A stretch of DNA of 64,000 bases, taken from positions 1,546,001-1,610,000 of the forward strand of contig NZ_CP007202.1 in NCBI RefSeq assembly GCF_000941055.1, given 5' to 3'. A program made the translations under genes and the position numbers. This DNA comes from Siansivirga zeaxanthinifaciens CC-SAMT-1 (GTDB lineage Bacteria; Bacteroidota; Bacteroidia; Flavobacteriales; Flavobacteriaceae). The notes under the pieces are model-generated. The model was not told the origin of the DNA. It saw only the letters and a list, made by a program, of their open reading frames with translations, and made no database searches. Every line of letters starts with the position of its first letter. Position 1 is the stretch's first letter. Of this stretch, positions 18,101-25,855 are shown one piece after another.

Positions 18101-20476
18101 TCAATTTAATTTCCTACAAATTAAATTCGTGCTAATAGTTGTAAATAAAACAATACTAATAGAACTTAAAGGCATTAATATTGCTGCTACTACGGGCGCT
18201 AGTTGTCCTGTTATGGCAAAATAAAGCCCAATGCTGTTGTATATAAAGGAGAGTAAAAAACTCCATTTTATTATTTGTATTGATTTTTTTGAAATGTTTA
18301 TATAGTCTAATAGCTGATTAAATTTTGATGCATCTAAAATGGCATCGCAAGCCGGTGAAAACACATTTACATTTTCTGAAATAGCAATCCCTACATTGCT
18401 TTGAGCTAAAGCGCCAGCGTCATTTAAGCCATCGCCAATCATTAAAACATGCGCTCCTTCACTTTGATGAAATTTTATATATTCCAGTTTGTCTTCGGGC
18501 TTCTGATTAAATAGTAGTTTCGTTTTCGTGGGTAGTAATTTGGTTAAGTTATGCTTTTCACCTGCGTTGTCTCCCGACAGAATCACTAAATCATACTCCT
18601 TTTTTAAGGCATTAAAAAGTTGCGTTATTCCGGTTCTGTAGGCATTGTAAAACGTGAATTTGCCTTTGTATTGGTTATTGGTGCTTATGTGAACTGTGGT
18701 GTTTAGTGTGGCAGTAGAATGCAACTCGCCAACAAAAGGTGCCGAACCAATTTTAATACGATTATCTTTATATCGGGCTTCAATCCCTTTTCCTAAGTGT
18801 TCTTCGTAAGCATCTAGAGTTAGAATATTTTGCTCATTTAAAATTTGATATAACGACCGGCTTAAGGGGTGGTTAGATCCTCGAAGGGTACTTTTTAAAA
18901 GACTTTCTTCTTCTGGTGTTAATTCTAAACCATCGTATTTTATTGCGGTTTCTTTATTGGCGGTAATGGTTCCTGTTTTATCGAAAATTATGGTGTTTAT
19001 TTGGGCTAATTGCTCTATAACACTGGTATTCTTTAAGTAAAATTTCTTCTTTCCTAAAATGCGTAAGATGTTTCCAAAGGTAAATGGCGCGGCGAGGGCT
19101 ATGGCGCAAGGACAAGCAATTATTAATACCGATGTAAACACGTTTAAGGCTTTGCTGGCATCGGTAATATACCAATAAGCCGTTGCCAGAAACGCAACAG
19201 AAAGTATTGTAATAGTAAAGTTTTTGCTTATGCGGTTTGTAATATTTGTAAAGGCAAGCTCTTTGTCTTTTTTAAAAATATCGTTACTCCAAAGTTGGGT
19301 TAAATAACTTTGCTCAACCGATTTTAAAACATCTACTTCTATGCTTCCGTAAAGTTGTTTACCACCAGCAAATAGTTTATCGCCCGATATTTTTTTCACA
19401 GTTTTCGATTCGCCCGTAACAAAACTATAATCTATATGTGCCTTCCCTTTAATTAAAATACAGTCTACCGGAATAAGTTCTTCATTTCTAATTAAAAGTC
19501 TGTCGCCTTTTTCGATATCGTAAACTTGAACCGATTCTTCTTTGCCTTCGGGCGTTATTCGGGTTATTCCAATGGGGAAATACGATTTGTAATCGCGCTC
19601 AAAAGATAAAAAGGTATATGTTTTTTGCTGAAAAAATTTTCCTAGTAATAAGAAAAAAATCAAACCGGTTAAACTATCAAAAAAACCTTGGCCGATGTCT
19701 AAAATAATTTCGGCAGAACTGCGAAGAAAAAGTACGACCACCCCTAAGGCAATAGGGATATCAATATTTAAAATTTTTGCTTGGATGCCTTTATAGGCCG
19801 AAATAAAATAATCTTGTGCCGAGTAAAAAACTACCGGTAATGAGAATGCAAACATGTGCCACCTAAAGAAGGGTTTAAACTGTTCTAGCCAAAATTCGCC
19901 CACCTGAAAATATTCGGGAAACGATAAAAACATAACGTTGCCAAAAGCAAAACCTGCAATGCCTAATTTGTAAATTAAGCTTCGATTTACATTTTTTTTA
20001 CCAACACTATAATCGTCAAGCGTAATAAAAGGTTCGTAACCAATGCTGCTAAGTAAAATAACCAGATTTTTTAGAGACAAGGCACTCGGGTTATAAGTTA
20101 TCCGAACAGTTTTCTTGCCAAAATTTACCACAGAGGCATGTACGGCAGAATTGAGTTTGTTTAAATTTTCTAAAACCCAAATACAAGAACTACAATGTAT
20201 ATGAGGAATGTATAGGGTAATAATTTGGGTATTGTCACTGTTAAATTCTAATAGTTGATCTAAAATTTTAGTGTTTTCTAAAAAATTATATTTGCCTTCA
20301 ATGTCTTTGGGTGTTGCTCCAGGAGCTTCTTGCAGGTCGTAATAGCATGTTAAATCGTTTACAGAAAAAATCTCGTAAACGGTTTTACACCCCTCACAAC
20401 AAAATGCTTTATCCTCAAAAGTAATTTTAGAAACGGATGTATCTAAACCACAATGATAACATGTGTTTTTATTCAT
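18101..20476 (-). CDS. ccoI: Copper-translocating P-type ATPase CcoI/FixI
   Basis: A 791-residue P1B ATPase. The N-terminus has a Cys-rich metal-binding domain (CYHCG, FCCEGC), then an HMA-like domain with HCSSC (about 92-96). The membrane part contains the transport motif CPC (IIACPCAIALAAP), the phosphorylation site DKTGT and the hinge GDGLNDAGAL. It moves copper across the inner membrane for assembly of the cbb3 copper centre. Its promoter has an FNR-like box 35 bases before a near-consensus -7 element. A second promoter between ccoI and ccoS separates it from the structural genes. Confidence 0.95.
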   Translation of the reverse strand: MNKNTCYHCGLDTSVSKITFEDKAFCCEGCKTVYEIFSVNDLTCYYDLQEAPGATPKDIEGKYNFLENTKILDQLLEFNSDNTQIITLYIPHIHCSSCIWVLENLNKLNSAVHASVVNFGKKTVRITYNPSALSLKNLVILLSSIGYEPFITLDDYSVGKKNVNRSLIYKLGIAGFAFGNVMFLSFPEYFQVGEFWLEQFKPFFRWHMFAFSLPVVFYSAQDYFISAYKGIQAKILNIDIPIALGVVVLFLRSSAEIILDIGQGFFDSLTGLIFFLLLGKFFQQKTYTFLSFERDYKSYFPIGITRITPEGKEESVQVYDIEKGDRLLIRNEELIPVDCILIKGKAHIDYSFVTGESKTVKKISGDKLFAGGKQLYGSIEVDVLKSVEQSYLTQLWSNDIFKKDKELAFTNITNRISKNFTITILSVAFLATAYWYITDASKALNVFTSVLIIACPCAIALAAPFTFGNILRILGKKKFYLKNTSVIEQLAQINTIIFDKTGTITANKETAIKYDGLELTPEEESLLKSTLRGSNHPLSRSLYQILNEQNILTLDAYEEHLGKGIEARYKDNRIKIGSAPFVGELHSTATLNTTVHISTNNQYKGKFTFYNAYRTGITQLFNALKKEYDLVILSGDNAGEKHNLTKLLPTKTKLLFNQKPEDKLEYIKFHQSEGAHVLMIGDGLNDAGALAQSNVGIAISENVNVFSPACDAILDASKFNQLLDYINISKKSIQIIKWSFLLSFIYNSIGLYFAITGQLAPVVAAILMPLSSISIVLFTTISTNLICRKLN

Positions 20477-20502
20477 TTTTATTTGCTCAATAATACCTAA
20501 AG

Positions 20503-20545
20503 CAAAATTGTAAAATGGGTTTCGGTTTAAATATGATATTTATCA
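20503..20545 (-). promoter_or_regulatory. FNR-like box plus -7 element upstream of ccoI
   Basis: TGATAAATATCA on the minus strand (20545-20534) is a perfect TGAT-N4-ATCA palindrome. CAATTTTG (20510-20503) differs from TAnnTTTG by one base and starts exactly 35 bases later. The same palindrome is about 150 bases upstream of the divergent histidine kinase gene and could also act on it. Confidence 0.65.
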
Positions 20546-20696
20546 TGTTTTACTTACTTTTACCTCACTTATTATTTAAAATAGCAATTGTAACAAATAA
20601 TTTAATTTTAGAATTTTAAGATTTATTAATGCTCTTTTTACATCAAAAATTAATAGGTTTTTTAAGTTTATAGAATTGTAAATAAGTTTAAAGTTC

Positions 20697-21938
20697 ATGT
20701 TTGGAGAACAAAAAGATATTTTTAATGTCCTTTTTGAAGCGATTTCAGAAGGTGTTATTGTGGTCGATAGAAATCAGAAAATTGTTTCGACAAATGCCTC
20801 TGCCGAAAGTATGTTTGGTTACACCAAGGAAGAAATCATTAATCAGCCTTTAGAAATTTTAATACCTCCGCAATATAAGCCCCAACACGGCGCACATGTT
20901 GATGGGTTTATGAAACAAAACCAAAGTCGCCAAATGGGACGTGGTCGCGATTTATATGGCGCTCATAAAAACGGCCATATTTTTCCTGTGGAGGCCGGCT
21001 TAAATCCTTTAGAAATTAAGGGTAAGAATTACGTCATGGCGGTGGTTATAGATATTACCATTCGGAAAAAACAAGAATTAGAATTGCATCAATTAAATGC
21101 GAGATTAGAAGAAAAAGTAAACGAGCGTACACAAGAATTGGTAAAAACGGTTGATGCGTTAAAAGCCGTTAATGAAGAGCGCGACTTAGAAATTAAAAAA
21201 CGTAAAGAAGCTCAAAACAGAACTCAAAACGCCTTAAAAAAAGAAAAGGAATTAAACGAGTTAAAAACTAAATTCTTATCGCTGGTTTCTCACGAATTTA
21301 AAACACCTTTAAGTGGTATACTAACGTCGGCCATGTTGTTAGCTAAATATAAATTAACCGAACAACAAGAGAAAAGAGACAAGCACATAAAAACAATTTC
21401 AGATAAAGTACATTACCTAAATAATATTTTAAATGATTTTCTATCGATTGAAAAATTAGAAACCGGTAAAATGAAATATAGTTTTTCAACCTTCAAAATT
21501 AGCAAGGTTGTGAACGAGGTAATTTATAATACCAATATTCTTTTAAAAGAAGGACAGGTTATAAATTATCCAGAGAATATAGACGATTATTCTTTACACC
21601 AAGACGAAAAAATAGTAGAGTTAACCTTGTCTAATTTAGTCCATAACGCCATAAAATATTCACCAGAGAATACCATCGTAGATATTCAAATTACACAAGA
21701 TAGCGAGCGTACCACATTCTCCATAAAAGATAATGGTATGGGTATTCCAGAAGCCGATCAAAAACAAATTTTTAATCGTTATTTTAGAGCCGAAAATGCC
21801 TTGTTAATTCAAGGTACAGGCATCGGATTAAATATTATAAAAACCCATTTAGAGAATTTAGGAGGCACAATAAATTTTGAAAGTGAACTAAATAAAGGAA
21901 GTGTTTTTACTTTTACATTTCCAAATAAAGCAAAGTAA
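20697..21938 (+). CDS. PAS-domain sensor histidine kinase, FixL-like
   Basis: A 413-residue soluble kinase without transmembrane helices. It has a PAS domain (about 8-122), a coiled coil (125-185), a HisKA domain with SLVSHEFKTPLSG (phospho-His199) and a HATPase_c domain with NLVHNAIKYSPEN, DNGMGIP and GTGIGLNI. The PAS resembles FixL: GRGRDLYGAHKNGHIFPVE matches the FG-loop region, and His64 in YKPQH aligns with the FixL haem ligand (YRSRH). Many PAS domains without haem also keep this His, so oxygen sensing is inferred, not shown. Its stop overlaps the start of the response regulator gene, so both proteins form a two-component pair. Location next to the cbb3 locus supports an oxygen or redox role. 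Confidence 0.85.
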   Translation: MFGEQKDIFNVLFEAISEGVIVVDRNQKIVSTNASAESMFGYTKEEIINQPLEILIPPQYKPQHGAHVDGFMKQNQSRQMGRGRDLYGAHKNGHIFPVEAGLNPLEIKGKNYVMAVVIDITIRKKQELELHQLNARLEEKVNERTQELVKTVDALKAVNEERDLEIKKRKEAQNRTQNALKKEKELNELKTKFLSLVSHEFKTPLSGILTSAMLLAKYKLTEQQEKRDKHIKTISDKVHYLNNILNDFLSIEKLETGKMKYSFSTFKISKVVNEVIYNTNILLKEGQVINYPENIDDYSLHQDEKIVELTLSNLVHNAIKYSPENTIVDIQITQDSERTTFSIKDNGMGIPEADQKQIFNRYFRAENALLIQGTGIGLNIIKTHLENLGGTINFESELNKGSVFTFTFPNKAK

Positions 21939-22990
21939 TGAAGAAAATATTATTAATAGAAGACGATATTATTTTAAGAGAAAATACAGCCGAATTACTA
22001 GAACTTTCCAACTACGAGGTAGTAACAGCACCTAACGGCAAAATAGGTTTAAGCATAGCAAAAACCGAATTGCCAAACATCATTATTTGTGATATTATGA
22101 TGCCCGAGTTAGATGGTTATGGTGTGCTGGAAGGCTTATCTAAAAACGAAATTACGAAACACATTCCTTTTATATTTTTATCTGCAAAAACAGAGCGCAG
22201 CGACGTTAGAAAAGGTATGAATTTAGGAGCCGATGATTATATTACAAAACCATTTGAAGAAAATGAACTTATAAGCGCCATAGAAAGTCGTTTGGCTAAG
22301 GTAGCCATTTTAAAAGAAGAAGCAAGAAAGGAATATACAGAGAAAGTTGAAGCGCCAGACGAGCTAAGAAATCTTAACGATTTAAAAAACTTTTTCGATG
22401 ATAATGGCAAGGTTATTACATTTTCAGAAAAAGAAATTATTTATGAAGAAGGACAACATTCTAACAATATATTCCTCATAACTAAAGGCTTGGTAAAATG
22501 CCATAAATTCGACGAACAAGGTAAAGATCTTATTACGGCGCTTCATAAAGAAGACGATTTTTTCGGATATACTTCGCTTACACATCAAGTGCCATACCAG
22601 GAAACTGCCGAGGCTATGAAAGATACCGAAGTGGTAGCTCTATCTAAAAACGAATTAAAAAATGTTCTGGACAGTAACCATAAAGTAACTTTAGAACTTA
22701 TTGAGCTTTTAAGCGACGATCTTACAGTAGTAAAAGAACAATTATTACAAATGGCTTACAGCTCGGTAAAGAAACGTACGGCAACAACAATTTTAAAATT
22801 TGCCGAAAAACTTAACCGTAAACCCAACGAGCCTATTAGAATTTCCAGAAACGATTTAGCCAGTGTTGCGGGTATAGCTTTAGAGAGTTTAATACGAACC
22901 TTGTCTAGCTTTAAAGATATGGGCCTCATTGAAATTGAGGGCAGAAACATCAAGATTTTAGATATTAAAAAACTCAGCCAAATCACTTAA
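21938..22990 (+). CDS. Response regulator fused to a CRP/FNR-type transcription factor
   Basis: A 350-residue protein with an unusual domain order. A receiver domain comes first (1-122; acidic pair Glu8/Asp9-Asp10, phospho-acceptor Asp52 in IIICDIMMPELDG, Lys104 in ITKPF). A cyclic-nucleotide-binding-like barrel follows (about 150-265), then a CRP helix-turn-helix (about 275-345). In the recognition helix ALESLIRTLSSF, Glu316 and Arg320 correspond to the CRP Glu181/Arg185 that read the TGA half-site. No Cys suited to an iron-sulfur cluster is present in the barrel. The gene overlaps the kinase gene at its start, so phosphorylation by that kinase is the likely input and TGA-N6-TCA boxes are the likely targets. 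Confidence 0.88.
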   Translation: MKKILLIEDDIILRENTAELLELSNYEVVTAPNGKIGLSIAKTELPNIIICDIMMPELDGYGVLEGLSKNEITKHIPFIFLSAKTERSDVRKGMNLGADDYITKPFEENELISAIESRLAKVAILKEEARKEYTEKVEAPDELRNLNDLKNFFDDNGKVITFSEKEIIYEEGQHSNNIFLITKGLVKCHKFDEQGKDLITALHKEDDFFGYTSLTHQVPYQETAEAMKDTEVVALSKNELKNVLDSNHKVTLELIELLSDDLTVVKEQLLQMAYSSVKKRTATTILKFAEKLNRKPNEPIRISRNDLASVAGIALESLIRTLSSFKDMGLIEIEGRNIKILDIKKLSQIT

Positions 22991-23013
22991 TTTTTTGAAA
23001 TAAAGAAGAATTA

Positions 23014-23056
23014 TGATTTTGGTCATATTTCTTTAATATTCATGCCTTTACTTTTG
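23014..23056 (+). promoter_or_regulatory. FNR-like box plus -7 element upstream of a universal stress gene
   Basis: TGATTTTGGTCA (23014-23025) fits TGA-N6-TCA, and with its flanks gives ATGA-N6-TCAT. TACTTTTG (23049-23056) matches TAnnTTTG. The box starts exactly 35 bases before the -7 element, as at hemN, ccoS and ccoI. The gap follows the response regulator gene. Confidence 0.7.
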
Positions 23057-23075
23057 TTTAAGAAGATTATTAGGC

Positions 23076-23912
23076 ATGAAAAACATTTTAATTCCCACCG
23101 ATTTCTCTGAAAATTCCTGGAATGCCATAGCATATGCAGTTCAGTTTTTTAGTAAATCGTCGTGTACTTTTTATTTGTTAAACGTTAATACTTCAGGAAA
23201 TCCTGAAGGTGTTAACGCTGTGCCTGTTTCGGATGAAAATAGCGCTGTATCTGTCTTAGAAACGCCTTCTAAAGTGCAATTAAAAAACCTGCTTTTAAAA
23301 ATTAAAAACACCTTTCCTAATAATTTAAAGCATAAGTTTTTCTCGGTTGAAGATAACAACAGCATTTTAGACGCCGTTAGAAAACAAGTGGTTGAAAAAA
23401 AAATAAATCTAATTGTTATGAGTACCAAAGGTGGCTCGAGATTAAAAAGTTGTGTAGGCAATACCACTGGTAATATTATAACAAAAGTAAAATGCACGAC
23501 TTTGGTGGTGCCAGAAAAAGCTACTTATACGCCTCCAAAAGATATAGTGTTTCCCACAGATTTTTCAATTTTTTATCAAATAGAAGTTTTACAACCCATA
23601 GCAGAAATTATCGAAAAAAATAATTCGGTTGTTCATGTGTTACATGTTAATAAATCGGGAGCTGCATTAAACGACGATCAGCAAAAAAACAGAAGTTATC
23701 TAGACGATTATTTTACAGACTACGAACATAGTTTCGAGTTTTTTACAAATAAATATCTAGACGATGCTTTGCAGCAATTTATTAATAGTAGAAATATTAA
23801 TTTAATTACCATGTTGGCGAAAAACTTAAATTATTTTCAAAAACTACTATTTAATCCCACAGCTAAAGAAATAACCTATTATAACGAAGTGCCATTTTTA
23901 GTGCTTCACTAA
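23076..23912 (+). CDS. Universal stress protein, two UspA domains
   Basis: A 278-residue cytosolic protein with two UspA-like halves (about 1-145 and 150-278). The first half retains a nucleotide-loop-like MSTKGGSRLKSCVGNTTGN; in the second half the loop is eroded (MLAKNLNYFQKLLFNPTAKE), so only one half may bind ATP. An FNR-like box sits at its promoter, which matches the known link between Usp proteins and oxygen limitation. It is followed after 44 bases by the FNR-like regulator gene and is probably co-transcribed with it. Confidence 0.8.
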   Translation: MKNILIPTDFSENSWNAIAYAVQFFSKSSCTFYLLNVNTSGNPEGVNAVPVSDENSAVSVLETPSKVQLKNLLLKIKNTFPNNLKHKFFSVEDNNSILDAVRKQVVEKKINLIVMSTKGGSRLKSCVGNTTGNIITKVKCTTLVVPEKATYTPPKDIVFPTDFSIFYQIEVLQPIAEIIEKNNSVVHVLHVNKSGAALNDDQQKNRSYLDDYFTDYEHSFEFFTNKYLDDALQQFINSRNINLITMLAKNLNYFQKLLFNPTAKEITYYNEVPFLVLH

Positions 23913-23956
23913 TTTGGCAGTTTTTAAAATTTAATTAAAACCTGAAATTAATTATT

Positions 23957-24634
23957 ATGAGTAAGTGTGAATTATGTATTATCAAGCAATTTAACGCACT
24001 TAAATCCTTAACAAAAGAGGAATTAATTCGTATATCAGGTTGCAAAACATCTCGCATAATTAAAAAAGGTGAAGTGCTTTTCGAAGAAGGAGAGATGATT
24101 AATGGTATTTATTGCGTTCGGGATGGTATCTGTAAACTGTCTAAACTAAGTGAAAACGGTAAAGACCAAATTGTAAAAATGGTTGTAAAAGGGCAATTAT
24201 TGGGTCAGCGTTCTTTAATAACCGAAGAAAGTTCAAATTTACAAGCTGTGGCGCTTAACGATATGCAAGTTTGTTTTATTCCAAAAAGTGAAATTTTAGC
24301 AGATTTGCAGCAAAACCCCAATTTAACATTCGATTTACTAAAAGAAATGGCTGCCGAATTAAAGGATGCCGACGATATTATTGTAAACATGGCTCAAAAA
24401 ACAGTGCGTCAACGTCTGGCCGAAACCTTAATTTATATTCATGATAATTTTGGAGTCAATCCAGATAAAACACTTAGTGTCTTATTATCTCGAGAAGATT
24501 TAGCCAATATTGTAGGTACCGCAACCGAGTCGGCCATTCGAATTCTATCCCAGTTTAAAAAAGAAGGTTTTATATCTACCATTGGGAAGCAAATTCGTAT
24601 CGATAATTTAGAGGGTTTAAAACGTATCGAATAA
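23957..24634 (+). CDS. FNR-like CRP-family transcriptional regulator
   Basis: A 225-residue regulator with a cNMP-binding barrel (about 22-135) and a CRP helix-turn-helix (about 145-215). The recognition helix TATESAIRILSQF keeps Glu191 and Arg195 for a TGA half-site. Cys4, Cys7 and Cys29 lie near the N-terminus, and Cys106 in QVCFIP aligns with Cys122 of E. coli FNR (MVCEIP). This suggests an oxygen-sensitive iron-sulfur cluster, although the N-terminal Cys spacing differs from E. coli FNR. It is encoded behind a universal stress gene and near the cbb3 locus, so it is one of two candidates for reading the TGA-N6-TCA boxes. Confidence 0.85.
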   Translation: MSKCELCIIKQFNALKSLTKEELIRISGCKTSRIIKKGEVLFEEGEMINGIYCVRDGICKLSKLSENGKDQIVKMVVKGQLLGQRSLITEESSNLQAVALNDMQVCFIPKSEILADLQQNPNLTFDLLKEMAAELKDADDIIVNMAQKTVRQRLAETLIYIHDNFGVNPDKTLSVLLSREDLANIVGTATESAIRILSQFKKEGFISTIGKQIRIDNLEGLKRIE

Positions 24635-24724
24635 TTCATATAAATAAATGGCGTTACAGCCATAAATAAATCCAATCGTTTTTACTTTACATACTGCTTA
24701 ATTTTTTTGTAATTTTAAGCAGCT

Positions 24725-25852
24725 ATGAAAAAGAATATACAATTAAGAAAAGGCTTTGTTTTTAAAACTTACGAAGCACCCAAACAGTCTCCGTTTGATA
24801 CACTTTTCGAAATTTTCAAAGAATTAATAACGCATACTTCTGGTGATTTTGATGAGGCTATCGATTGGCTTCGCGAATTAGACAAAGAATATAAGTTAAC
24901 AACCGCCGAGTATACCATTGACGATTTTATTGAAGATTTAAAAAAGAAAGGATACATACGTGAAGAAATTGACCCCGATGGCAATTCGGGTACGGCCATT
25001 ACAGCTAAAACCGAACGCGCCATAAGGCAGCAAGCGCTAGATCATATTTTTGGAAAAATTAAACGCAGCGGACAAGGAAATCATAAAAGTAAAAGTCCCG
25101 GAATAGGCGATGAGCATACCGGCGACTTTAGAAATTATCAATTTGGTGATGCGCTCGAAAAAGTTTCCATGACCGAAAGTTTAAAAAACGCTCAAATTAG
25201 TCATGGTATTGGCGATTTTACCTTATCTGAAAGTGATTTGGTGGTCGAAGAAACGCTTCATAAATCTCAAATGAGTACGGTCCTTATGATAGACATAAGC
25301 CACAGTATGATTTTGTATGGCGAAGACCGAATAACGCCTGCCAAAAAAGTAGCCATGGCACTCGCCGAGCTTATCACAACCCGATATCCAAAAGATACTT
25401 TAGATATTTTAGTTTTTGGTAACGATGCCTGGCAAATAGAAATTAAAGATTTGCCATATTTAAAAGTAGGACCTTACCACACAAACACCGTTGCTGGTTT
25501 ACAATTGGCCATGGATTTACTGCGAAGAAAACGAAATACCAACAAGCAAATTTTTATGATTACCGATGGGAAACCAAGTTGCTTGCGTTTGCCAGACGGT
25601 CAATACTATAAAGATAGCGTTGGTTTAAATCCCTACATTACCAATAAATGTTACGCCATGGCCCAACAAGCCAGACGTTTGCATATACCAATTACAACCT
25701 TTATGATTGCTCAAGATAATTACCTTATGCAGTTTGTTAGGGAATTTACAGAAGCAAACCAAGGCAAAGCCTTTTATACCGGAATTAAAGGTTTAGGTGA
25801 AATGATTTTTGAAGATTACGAAACAAACAGAAAAAAAAGAATTAGAGGATAA
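24725..25852 (+). CDS. VWA domain protein (ChlD/CoxE-like partner of a MoxR-type ATPase)
   Basis: A 375-residue cytosolic protein. The N-terminal part (1-175) has no recognised domain but is rich in charged residues. The C-terminal von Willebrand A domain (about 182-370) has a MIDAS motif DISHS (MIDISHSM) and a later MITDGKPS. The AAA+ gene follows after 3 bases, so the pair resembles MoxR/VWA or magnesium-chelatase I/D systems that remodel or load metal centres of target proteins. No chelatase substrate subunit is nearby. An 8-base inverted repeat (24694-24701 and 24715-24722) lies just ahead of the start codon. Confidence 0.8.
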   Translation: MKKNIQLRKGFVFKTYEAPKQSPFDTLFEIFKELITHTSGDFDEAIDWLRELDKEYKLTTAEYTIDDFIEDLKKKGYIREEIDPDGNSGTAITAKTERAIRQQALDHIFGKIKRSGQGNHKSKSPGIGDEHTGDFRNYQFGDALEKVSMTESLKNAQISHGIGDFTLSESDLVVEETLHKSQMSTVLMIDISHSMILYGEDRITPAKKVAMALAELITTRYPKDTLDILVFGNDAWQIEIKDLPYLKVGPYHTNTVAGLQLAMDLLRRKRNTNKQIFMITDGKPSCLRLPDGQYYKDSVGLNPYITNKCYAMAQQARRLHIPITTFMIAQDNYLMQFVREFTEANQGKAFYTGIKGLGEMIFEDYETNRKKRIRG

Positions 25853-25855
25853 AAA

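Noticed and set aside
20546..20696. Small reading frames or RNA gene in the gap between ccoI and the PAS kinase
   Set aside because: The AT-rich gap shows only the ccoI regulatory box and weak promoter-like sequences; no convincing frame or hairpin with T-run.
24694..24722. CTGCTTAA / TTAAGCAG inverted repeat ahead of the VWA gene as an operator
   Set aside because: Arms are only 8 bases with a 13-base AT-rich spacer; it could be chance, so it is only mentioned under the gene.
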